From: Parcubacteria group bacterium
GTDB lineage: Bacteria; Patescibacteriota; Minisyncoccia; UBA6257
Reading direction: 5' to 3'
DNA: 9,820 bases
NCBI GenBank assembly: GCA_012798235.1
Contig: JAAZNP010000019.1
Coordinates: 1 to 9,820 of the forward strand
The notes below the pieces were generated by a model that had not been told where the DNA came from, ran no database searches, and saw nothing but the letters and a program-made list of their open reading frames with translations. The translations under genes were made by a program, and so were the position numbers. Of this stretch, positions 1-6,246 are shown piece by piece (the stretch's first letter is position 1; the number at the start of each line of letters is the position of its first letter).

Positions 1-194
1 ATATTGGGCAAAACGATTGTTAGCGAAGCAAGGTGTTTTAAAGGTGATTGAGTATTATAGCACTCCACTTTAATATTTTCCACTAAAGCAGTTGAGGGAC
101 GACCTGTTCGTAAACCTAAAATATCTTCGCTAAATTGAGTGATTAAAATATTGGCTTTCTCCTCAAAATTTTTAAGAAAATTATTAGTGAGCAT
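1..194 (-). CDS. frr: Ribosome recycling factor, N-terminal part (runs off left edge)
   Basis: Reading the minus strand from the ATG at 192-194 gives 64 complete codons with no stop before the window ends. The peptide contains ILGLRTGRPSTALVENIKV followed by ECYNTQSPLKHLASLTIVLP. This matches the ribosome recycling factor pattern 'KIRTGRASPSLLDGIxVEYYGxxTPLxQLAxIxV', including the RTGR motif at the domain hinge region. RRF works with EF-G to split post-termination ribosomes. Only the first third is visible, so the C-terminal helices and their conserved arginines cannot be judged. The start overlaps the end of the upstream holB gene by 11 nt, which suggests one transcript and coupled translation. 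No Shine-Dalgarno sequence precedes the ATG; the leader is almost pure A/T. The family call is secure from the motif run; the extent is limited only by the window. Confidence 0.9.
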   Translation of the reverse strand, partial: MLTNNFLKNFEEKANILITQFSEDILGLRTGRPSTALVENIKVECYNTQSPLKHLASLTIVLPN

Positions 195-1092
195 AATTTA
201 AAAAAATATTTTCTAATAATAATCTACTACTAGTGTTAGATTCAGAAATTAAATAAAAGGCTTTAAGAAGTTCTTTGGCTAATTTTACTCGCTTAGTATC
301 ATTTGTTTCTTGTAATTCTGAGTGCAATAAATCTAACCAATTTTTTAAAGTAGCGATCACTTCATTCCTATCCTGATATAAATTTCTGATATCTTTGCTT
401 TGTTGAGTAAAATCGCTCTTTAATAATTTATTTAAGGAATTTCGTTGATTTTTGACCGTTCGCAAATAAGAGGAATCCAATAGTTTAATCGCTAATCCTA
501 CTTTACCATGAGCTAATTGAGAGACTTCCTGGGCCTTTTTTAAATCAATCTGGTAGTTACTCACGAGAAAATTGCTCAACTCTAATACAGAACTACGATG
601 AAATCTAATTGGCATTAGCCGCGACCAAATAGTTGGCAACAATTTCTGAGGATAAGAAGTAATAAAAATTATCAAAGTATGAGGTGGCGGTTCTTCAATT
701 GTTTTGAGAAAAGTGTTTTGAGCGTTTTCATCTAAGCGATCGGCTTGATCAATAATGAGTAACCGCCACGAAGACAACTGCGGTTTGTAATATAAAAATT
801 CGATAGCCTGACGGACATTTTCAATTTTAATATTGGTATCATCATTTAAAGGTTCTAATAATAAAAAATCTGGGTGGAGATTTTTTTCAAACATCAAACA
901 GCTTTGACATTTTTCGCAACCAGCAAAAGATTTTTCTATTTCTTGACATAATAATCCTTTAGCAAAAGTTAGGGCAGTTGTTCTTTTACCAATATTTTCT
1001 TCGCCGTAAAACAATAAGCTTTGAATTTGCTTTATTTCTGGATTAAAAAACCCCTCTAAAAATGTCTTTATCCTATTATCTAAAAGAATCAT
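184..1092 (-). CDS. holB: DNA polymerase III delta' subunit (clamp loader), HolB
   Basis: This 302-aa AAA+ protein fits the non-motor clamp-loader subunit that helps load the beta sliding clamp onto primed DNA. Residues 30-38 (GEENIGKRT) form a P-loop-like motif. Four cysteines at 49, 59, 62 and 65 (CEKCQSC region) form the zinc module inserted after the P-loop in delta'/gamma/tau proteins. LLIIDQADRL (111-120) is the Walker B region. TFLKTIEEPP (127-136) is the signature shared by delta', gamma and tau. Ser157-Arg158 stands where the SRC motif with the arginine finger lies, although the cysteine is replaced by Leu. The length is slightly short but normal for delta' and too short for DnaX. 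The ATG at 1092 is the first in-frame start after the mreB stop, 57 nt away, and has no Shine-Dalgarno sequence. The gene overlaps frr at its 3' end and lies downstream of mreB, probably on one transcript. Confidence 0.9.
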   Translation of the reverse strand: MILLDNRIKTFLEGFFNPEIKQIQSLLFYGEENIGKRTTALTFAKGLLCQEIEKSFAGCEKCQSCLMFEKNLHPDFLLLEPLNDDTNIKIENVRQAIEFLYYKPQLSSWRLLIIDQADRLDENAQNTFLKTIEEPPPHTLIIFITSYPQKLLPTIWSRLMPIRFHRSSVLELSNFLVSNYQIDLKKAQEVSQLAHGKVGLAIKLLDSSYLRTVKNQRNSLNKLLKSDFTQQSKDIRNLYQDRNEVIATLKNWLDLLHSELQETNDTKRVKLAKELLKAFYLISESNTSSRLLLENIFLNYAH

Positions 1093-1149
1093 GCCAATGT
1101 TGTTAAAATTTACGGCCTGCCAATAAGCAGAAGAAAAGGCGAGCGATGA

Positions 1150-2157
1150 TTATTTGTAGGTAGTAATGCTTTTTTTATAAAGGTCGAGGTTTTCTAAAAT
1201 AACACCTGTTCCTTTTGCTACACAAAAAATAGCTTCATCAGCAACAAAGCTAGGTACACCAGTCACTTTAGTAATTAATTCATTAATATTTCTTAAAAGC
1301 GCGCCACCGCCACTTAAAAGCATCCCTCTTTCCATAATATCAGCTGCTAATTCTGGTGGCGTTTCCGCTAAAACTGCTTTCACCCCTTGAATAATATCCT
1401 TAAGAGGCGGAGCAATGGCTTCGGCAATTTCATTAGCAGTAATAACAATATTTTTAGGCAAACCCTCTGTTAAATCCAATCCTCTAATTTCTAATTCTTC
1501 TTTTTGTTTTAAGGGAATAGCTGTACCAATTTGAATTTTTATTTCTTCAGCAGTTCTTTCACCAATGGCTAAATTATATTTTCTCTTAATATATTCTGTA
1601 ATCGCTTCATCCATTTTATTGCCAGCAATTCTTACCGAAGCCCAAGCAACTATTCCTCCTAAAGAAATTACTGCTACTTCGGTAGTGCCACCACCGATAT
1701 TTACAATCATATTGCCACCAGGAGAATTAATTTGTACGCCTGCACCTAAAGCAGCTAAAATCGGTTCTCGGGCTACATAAGCTTCCTTAGCACCTGCCTC
1801 CCGAGCAGCATCAATAACTGCTCGTCGTTCAGTAGAAGTCACGCCCACTGGCACAGAAATCACTAATTCGGGTTTAAAAATTTTAAAAGATCCAAGGGCT
1901 TTATCAATAAAATAACGAAGCATAGCTTCAGTAACACGATAATCAGCAATCACACCATCTTTTAAGGGCTTGTAAGTTTTAATCATTTCTGGAGTACGAC
2001 CTAACATTTCTTTGGCTTCCAAGCCAATGGCTAAAACTTTATTTTCGTCAGCAGAAATAGCCACTACTGATGGCTCATTAATAACAATGCCTTTTTGAGG
2101 AATAAAAACTAAAGTATTGGCTGTTCCTAAATCAATGCCTAATTGACGAATAAGCAT
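1150..2157 (-). CDS. mreB: Rod shape-determining protein MreB (bacterial actin)
   Basis: This 335-aa protein is full length for MreB, the membrane-associated actin homologue that directs lateral cell-wall synthesis. Visible signatures are phosphate loop 1 (GIDLGTANT, 7-15), IVINEPSVVAI (24-34), MLGRTP (51-56), the SVPVGVTSTERRAV strand-helix (101-115), the REP glutamate (131), phosphate loop 2 (IGGGTTEVAVIS, 154-165), ERTAEEIKIQIG (200-211) and the adenosine loop LLSGGGALLRN (280-290). Two acidic positions in the nucleotide pocket are Asn here: Asn153 just before IGGG (normally VDIGGG) and Asn180 in RIAGNKMDEAI (normally GGD or AGD). By alignment from memory these are E. coli Asp165 and Asp192. 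The gene starts with ATG about 15 nt after the predicted transcription start of a strong promoter and has no Shine-Dalgarno sequence. No mreC or mreD is adjacent; holB and frr follow. Confidence 0.97.
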   Translation of the reverse strand: MLIRQLGIDLGTANTLVFIPQKGIVINEPSVVAISADENKVLAIGLEAKEMLGRTPEMIKTYKPLKDGVIADYRVTEAMLRYFIDKALGSFKIFKPELVISVPVGVTSTERRAVIDAAREAGAKEAYVAREPILAALGAGVQINSPGGNMIVNIGGGTTEVAVISLGGIVAWASVRIAGNKMDEAITEYIKRKYNLAIGERTAEEIKIQIGTAIPLKQKEELEIRGLDLTEGLPKNIVITANEIAEAIAPPLKDIIQGVKAVLAETPPELAADIMERGMLLSGGGALLRNINELITKVTGVPSFVADEAIFCVAKGTGVILENLDLYKKSITTYK

Positions 2158-2178
2158 AAAAATAAAGAAGATTGAAGA

Positions 2179-2207
2179 ATTATATCATCGTTTTATGTCT
2201 TCGTCAA
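2179..2207 (-). promoter_or_regulatory. Sigma70-type promoter for mreB-holB-frr
   Basis: On the minus strand TTGACG (2202-2207) is followed by a 17-nt spacer and a consensus TATAAT (2179-2184). The start site would fall near 2172, giving a leader of about 15 nt before the mreB ATG at 2157. Consensus elements at ideal spacing, directly upstream of a gene, make this a strong prediction. It probably drives mreB and, through the tight downstream spacing, holB and frr. Confidence 0.8.
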
Positions 2208-2230
2208 ACCTGAGTCGGTGATGCTTTTTA

Positions 2231-2299
2231 TCATTTCAAGTAATAGTGAAGCAATCCTAAAGATTGCCACCCTCGCCTTATGACTCGCTCGCAATGACC
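2231..2299. repeat. Palindromic dispersed-repeat (REP/MITE-like) element
   Basis: This roughly 69-bp element sits between the deacylase-like gene and the mreB promoter and is visibly richer in GC than its surroundings. It holds a hairpin with arms GTG..GCAATC (2246-2256, AA bulge at 2249-2250) and GATTGC-CAC (2262-2270) around a CTAAA loop. The ends carry TCATT (2231-2235) and AATGA (2293-2297) in inverted orientation. The right end reads, on the minus strand, TCATTGCGAGCGAGTCAT. I recall this 'TCATTGCGAGCGAAG...GCAATC' word as a repeat dispersed in intergenic spacers of many bacteria. No transposase is nearby and no T-tract follows the hairpin, so it is not an obvious intrinsic terminator. 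Copy number cannot be tested within this window. Confidence 0.6.
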
Positions 2300-2320
2300 A
2301 AAAATTAAAAATTATAATTA

Positions 2321-3877
2321 TCAATGTCTTAGAATTTGGCCATAACGCTCGTGACTTAAAATTCCTTTTTGATAAGCAACACCACCATTCACAATAACTG
2401 TTTCTATGCCTTCCGGGTATTGGAATGGATTATCTATCGTCCCTTTATCTTTTAATTTTTCCGGATTAATAACAACTAAATCAGCAAAATAATTCTCTTT
2501 TAAATAACCACGATTTTTCAACCCAATTTTATCAGCGACTTTGCCAGTTATTTTATGAATGGCTTCTTCCCAAGATATTAATTTTTTTTCTTTTACATAA
2601 TCATTTAAAAATTTAGGAAAAGTACCAAAGGCACGCGGATGAACCCAAATCCCCTTTTCGCCGCTATTTAAATTATAAATACCGCTGTTAGAAGTAATGA
2701 AAGAGTTAGGACTTATTATGCCCTCATCAATTAAATCCTCAGTTATTGTTTTTGTTAAGACCAAAAAACGATTTTCACATAATTCTAGTAGTTTTAATAA
2801 TGTCTCTTCTAAACCTAAATTGAAACCTTGAGCAATTTCTTTAAGACTTTTGCCAGCAAACCACCACCGCTCTCCGCTATCCGCAATAATTAAATCTTGA
2901 TATAAATATTTTTTTCTTTTCATGTCTTCAATTAATTTCTCACGAACAATTTTGTCATGAAGATTTTTTAATAAAACTTCTCTTCCGCCAATAGTAGCCC
3001 ATTCTGGTAAAACTAAATTCACTGATTTAATTGTAGTATCGTAAGGAGATATGTCAAAATTAACTGTCTCGCATTTTTTAATCATTTTTAAAGCTTGGGG
3101 AAAGCTATTTAGATTTTCCTGGCCGAATACTCTTAAATGGGATATTTCCAAAGAAACTTTTTCTTTTTCTGCTACTTCTAAAACTTCTCTTAAACTTGAT
3201 AAGAAACCATCAGTTTCGTCTCTTAAATGAAAGGCTAAATATCCTTTTGCTTTTTTAACTAATTTAGCTAATTCTAAAGTTTCTTTGAGGCCGACGGGCT
3301 GTTCGATGTTATAACCTAAACCAAAAGAAACGCCAAAGGCGCCTTCTTTTAAAGAATTACTAACAATAAATTTTAATTCTTCTAATTCTGTTTTGCTTAA
3401 GGGCCGAAATTGATCGCGAGTTAAATCTTGCCGCAAAGTTCCCCAACCAATCAAAGTAGCAAAATTAATACTTAACTTTTTTTGAGATAAAAAAAATAAA
3501 AATTCTTTAAGGGTACGCCAGCCAATATTCCAATTGATAGATTTGACCCATTTAGTAATAGATGATAAAGAGCCAGAAATCAAAGGAGCCAAAGAAGCGC
3601 CGCAATTACCGCCAACAATAGTAGTAATTCCCTGATGTAAAAAATTCTCGGTTTGAAGCATCTTGAGCAAACTTAAATCATGATCAGCATCAGTATTAAT
3701 ATCAATAAACCCAGGACAGATAAATCGGTTCTCGGCATTAATTTGAATTTTAGCTGGTTCATTTTTAAAAGAACCGAAAGCAACAATTCGTTTATTTTTT
3801 ATTGCTACATCAAGAGTCCTTGGCTTATTTGTCGAACCATCATAAACTAAACCATTTTTGATTAAAATATCGTACAT
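2321..3877 (-). CDS. N-acyl-D-amino-acid deacylase-family amidohydrolase, altered active site
   Basis: This protein is 518 aa from the ATG at 3877; an in-frame GTG at 3883 adds two residues but is less likely because MYDILIKNG is the usual family start. The order of motifs fits D-aminoacylase-type amidohydrolases: N-terminal beta strands with CPGFIDIN (54-61), then GGNCGASLAP (89-98), FHLRDETDG (216-224), LEISHLRVFG (243-252) and HPRAFGTFP (413-421). The C-terminus has the small beta domain ending in DLVVINPEKL. Family members hydrolyse N-acyl-D-amino acids with one tightly bound zinc. The expected tight-site ligands are present (Cys92, His217, His247). The HxH after GFID reads Asn61-Thr62-Asp63, and the catalytic 'SDG' reads SNSG with Asn at 397. 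Substrate and activity are therefore uncertain. There is no signal peptide, so it is cytoplasmic. It starts 36 nt after folD ends, probably on the same transcript. Confidence 0.82.
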   Translation of the reverse strand: MYDILIKNGLVYDGSTNKPRTLDVAIKNKRIVAFGSFKNEPAKIQINAENRFICPGFIDINTDADHDLSLLKMLQTENFLHQGITTIVGGNCGASLAPLISGSLSSITKWVKSINWNIGWRTLKEFLFFLSQKKLSINFATLIGWGTLRQDLTRDQFRPLSKTELEELKFIVSNSLKEGAFGVSFGLGYNIEQPVGLKETLELAKLVKKAKGYLAFHLRDETDGFLSSLREVLEVAEKEKVSLEISHLRVFGQENLNSFPQALKMIKKCETVNFDISPYDTTIKSVNLVLPEWATIGGREVLLKNLHDKIVREKLIEDMKRKKYLYQDLIIADSGERWWFAGKSLKEIAQGFNLGLEETLLKLLELCENRFLVLTKTITEDLIDEGIISPNSFITSNSGIYNLNSGEKGIWVHPRAFGTFPKFLNDYVKEKKLISWEEAIHKITGKVADKIGLKNRGYLKENYFADLVVINPEKLKDKGTIDNPFQYPEGIETVIVNGGVAYQKGILSHERYGQILRH

Positions 3878-3913
3878 AATCACTTAATTTTTGAGACTTC
3901 TTCAATTATATCA

Positions 3914-4741
3914 CTATTTTTGCTGTTTGACTAAAGTTAATAAGTTTTTAAAAAGAAAAGCCACCACGAGAGGACCCAAACCACCAGGGACCGGTGTCAA
4001 AAGAGCGACTTTATCTTTTAAAGATTCGAAATCGCAATCTCCTATTAATTTTCCTGCTTCGGAAACCACAGCCGCATCAAAAACAATAGCACTTGGTTTA
4101 ACCATTTCAGCGGTAATTAAATGAGGCACACCAGCACTGGTAACAATAAGATCAGCCATTTTTATTAAATCCTTTAGATTTTGGGTCTTACTATTAGCAC
4201 TAATCACCGTCGCTCTTTGATTAATGAACCATAAGGCTGCTGGTTTGCCCACTAATTGACCGCGGCCGATGATAAGAACTGTTTTTCCTTCTACATTAAT
4301 TTGATATTTTTCTAAGAGAAACTGTATGGCTGCTACTACTGGCGGCAGTATGGTTAAACGATTGACATAAAAAGAACCTAAATTTTTTTCGCTTAAAACA
4401 TCAGGATCTTTTAAAGGAAGAATGGCATTCAAAACCACTTGGGAATTTATGGTTTTTGGCAAAGGCAATTGCACCACTATGCCCCGATTATAAGTAACAC
4501 GACAAATTTCTGATACTTTTTTACGCAATTCTTTGGTTTTGATGGTTTCCGGATATTGATACAAACGAAAATCAATGTTTAACTCTTGGGCAATTTTTTC
4601 TTTTTGTTTAATAAAAGACAAAGAAGCTTGGTCATTACCCACTAAAACAACAGCCAAACGAATTTTTTTGGGAATAGCCTCTCGCTCTTTCTTTAACTCT
4701 GCAATAATTTCTTGAGATAATTGTTTGCCATCGATTATCAT
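3914..4741 (-). CDS. folD: Bifunctional methylenetetrahydrofolate dehydrogenase / methenyltetrahydrofolate cyclohydrolase FolD
   Basis: This 275-aa protein is near the usual FolD length. FolD interconverts 5,10-methylene-, 5,10-methenyl- and 10-formyl-THF in the cytoplasm using NAD(P). The catalytic domain shows LVGNDQAS (33-40), the lysine motif KQKEK (45-49), VQLPLP (90-95) and KDPDVLS (111-117). The Rossmann half shows IIGRGQLVGKP (157-167), ADLIVTSAGVP (186-196) and the C-terminal TPVPGGLGPLV (249-259). Lys47, aligning with E. coli Lys54, and Gln91 are retained. The preceding tyrosine (E. coli Tyr50) is Phe43, and the usual PCTP folate-site motif is PPVV (133-136). I recall similar changes in other CPR FolD proteins, so they may be a lineage trait. 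The ATG at 4741 follows an AT-rich repeat spacer without a Shine-Dalgarno sequence. The deacylase-like gene follows 36 nt downstream. Confidence 0.93.
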   Translation of the reverse strand: MIIDGKQLSQEIIAELKKEREAIPKKIRLAVVLVGNDQASLSFIKQKEKIAQELNIDFRLYQYPETIKTKELRKKVSEICRVTYNRGIVVQLPLPKTINSQVVLNAILPLKDPDVLSEKNLGSFYVNRLTILPPVVAAIQFLLEKYQINVEGKTVLIIGRGQLVGKPAALWFINQRATVISANSKTQNLKDLIKMADLIVTSAGVPHLITAEMVKPSAIVFDAAVVSEAGKLIGDCDFESLKDKVALLTPVPGGLGPLVVAFLFKNLLTLVKQQK

Positions 4742-4750
4742 AAATATAAT

Positions 4751-4830
4751 TTACAATTTACAATTTACAAACATTAGAAATTGATTCATTGAAAATTTAT
4801 TGTAAATTGAGAATTGATAATTGAAAATTA
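4751..4830. repeat. Heptamer repeat array in inverted orientation
   Basis: The spacer between the beta-CASP hydrolase and folD is built of 7-nt units. On the left TTACAAT recurs three times in tandem (4751-4771, last unit degenerate). On the right AATTGAN recurs three times plus a partial unit (4805-4830). The two blocks point in opposite directions: CAATTTACAA (4761-4770) is an exact 10-bp inverted repeat of TTGTAAATTG (4800-4809), with 29 nt between. The right block runs into the hydrolase stop codon (4828-4830). A large weak hairpin is possible, but there is no GC-rich stem or T-tract. Confidence 0.7.
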
Positions 4831-6246
4831 CAATGTTATTGTTTCTCCTTTTTCTACTATTTTAACGTTTTTATGCAATTTCTTAAATTCTTCGGGGTGC
4901 TCGGTGTGAATGGGTATCACCACATCGGGCTTGATTTTGGAAATAAATTCCTCTAATTCTTTGCCGGAAATATGGCCAGAGATATGAACTCTTTCAAATT
5001 TTCCTTCTTCAGTTAGCCCCTGCATCTTAAAATGCTTAATCCAATTAGCAAATCTTTCTTCAGAAATTTCTGATTCTTCGGAATGGGGCTCAGTGATTGC
5101 TCGTAAAAAATAAGAGTCTTTGTTGGGCTCAAAATCAATTAGTTCTTGAATTTGATAAAAATTCAAAATGACTAAATATTTGCTTTGATTATTACGAATT
5201 TCTTGAGAATTAATATAAGGGTATTTTTTTAATAACTCTCTTTCCCATTTTTTGAGATTGCCTTTCTTTTTTTCGTAAAGAACCACATTAGAAAAATCTC
5301 CCACATCTATTTTTTTATCTTTTAGATAAGCCAGATAAGCAAAATAATTAAAAGGCAAAGCGAGGCGGCGTTTGGTTAGTAAGGCTACCTGGTTTAGGGT
5401 TTTAAAGCGGGTAATATCCGCTAAAGAATAATCAGCCACAATTAAACCAGAAACATTTTGAGCAATATGGATGGCCTTTTCCAAAACATCTTTTTCGCTC
5501 AAAACAATATTTTCGGTAATACGCGTGCCTTCACATAAAAAATAATCTATTCTTTGCTTCTTCAAAAAATCATAGATGGAATTTAAATATGATAAAGGAA
5601 TTTCTGATAAACGAAAATCGCCGCTGTATAAATAGTTTTTTGACCCCTGAATCAAATACATCGTAGCGCCAGGAATAGAGTGGTCAATAAAAATAGGAGT
5701 AATGGTTAAATTTTTCATAGTAAATGGTTTAAAATTTTTGATAAGGTGAAAATTTCTTTTCTTTTTTTTGCGCTGTGGAGCCGGCAAAGAATGAGGAAAA
5801 TTAATATAAAGAATTTCATTCTCCAAAGATGAAGGTTTAATAACAGCATAAGTTTCGAGCACGTCTTTAGTTTCTTTGGTAGCAAAAACAGGAATTGTTT
5901 CTTTAAGAAAGGATAAATAACCCACATGATCAAAATGACCGTGAGATACTAAAACAGCATCAATATTTTGTTTTTGTTGATTTAATTTTTGAAATTTTTT
6001 TGGTTCTTCCTTTTGGTACATTTCTAAAAGATCCTCTCGATATAAAGAAATCTGAGGGGGTAATAAATCTAGTTCTAAATAATCCTTAAGGCCATGAACT
6101 GACCGCGGATTAACAAACTCCTCAAAATATTTAGTATGTTCTTTGTAACTTTTGCCAAAATCTAAAAAAACAGCGGTATTTTTATCTTCTAATAAAATCT
6201 TATTACCGCCGATTTCGTTAACACCATTATAAAACACGAGTTTCAT
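4828..6246 (-). CDS. RNase J-like metallo-beta-lactamase/beta-CASP hydrolase
   Basis: This 472-aa protein has the full motif set of a zinc-dependent beta-CASP nuclease. The N-terminus reads YNGVNEIGGNKILLE (6-20), the RNase J-type opening. The metal motif HGHFDH is at 102-107. Further ligands are His189 (FIDHSIPGA) and Asp210 (YSGDFRL). Beta-CASP motif A is CEGTR with Glu239, motif B is HISGH (421-425) and motif C is IPIHTEH with His447. RNase J enzymes degrade or trim RNA from the 5' end. At 472 aa this protein lacks room for the usual C-terminal RNase J domain, so it may be a compact relative and its substrate is not certain. The lysine/arginine-rich stretch 159-164 could touch RNA. Its ATG overlaps the stop of the upstream PilM-PilN-like gene as ATGA, so the two are translationally coupled. 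There is no signal peptide; it is cytoplasmic. Confidence 0.85.
   Translation of the reverse strand: MKLVFYNGVNEIGGNKILLEDKNTAVFLDFGKSYKEHTKYFEEFVNPRSVHGLKDYLELDLLPPQISLYREDLLEMYQKEEPKKFQKLNQQKQNIDAVLVSHGHFDHVGYLSFLKETIPVFATKETKDVLETYAVIKPSSLENEILYINFPHSLPAPQRKKKKRNFHLIKNFKPFTMKNLTITPIFIDHSIPGATMYLIQGSKNYLYSGDFRLSEIPLSYLNSIYDFLKKQRIDYFLCEGTRITENIVLSEKDVLEKAIHIAQNVSGLIVADYSLADITRFKTLNQVALLTKRRLALPFNYFAYLAYLKDKKIDVGDFSNVVLYEKKKGNLKKWERELLKKYPYINSQEIRNNQSKYLVILNFYQIQELIDFEPNKDSYFLRAITEPHSEESEISEERFANWIKHFKMQGLTEEGKFERVHISGHISGKELEEFISKIKPDVVIPIHTEHPEEFKKLHKNVKIVEKGETITL

Noticed and set aside
1565..1780. Plus-strand open frame of 71 codons opposite mreB
   Set aside because: It lies wholly antisense to a highly conserved gene, has no promoter or Shine-Dalgarno sequence, and the peptide reflects mirrored mreB codons.
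2246..2270. Hairpin as an intrinsic terminator of the deacylase-like gene
   Set aside because: No T-tract follows on the minus strand; the hairpin is better explained as part of the palindromic repeat element.
3891..4124. Plus-strand open frame of 77 codons near the 3' end of folD
   Set aside because: Antisense to conserved FolD motifs (PVPGGLGP region); no supporting signals.
4743..4770. Possible folD promoter (TTGTAA, 16 nt, TATATT)
   Set aside because: The -10 would end one base before the folD ATG, placing the start site inside the gene; the hexamers are simply part of the 7-nt repeat.
4751..4830. CRISPR-like array
   Set aside because: Units are 7 nt, contiguous and without spacers, and no cas genes are present.
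5715..5933. Minus-strand open frame of 72 codons inside the beta-CASP gene, and similar ones at 6649-6840 and 9374-9574
   Set aside because: They are other frames of strong genes on the same strand; the sequences are low-complexity hydrophobic shadows.
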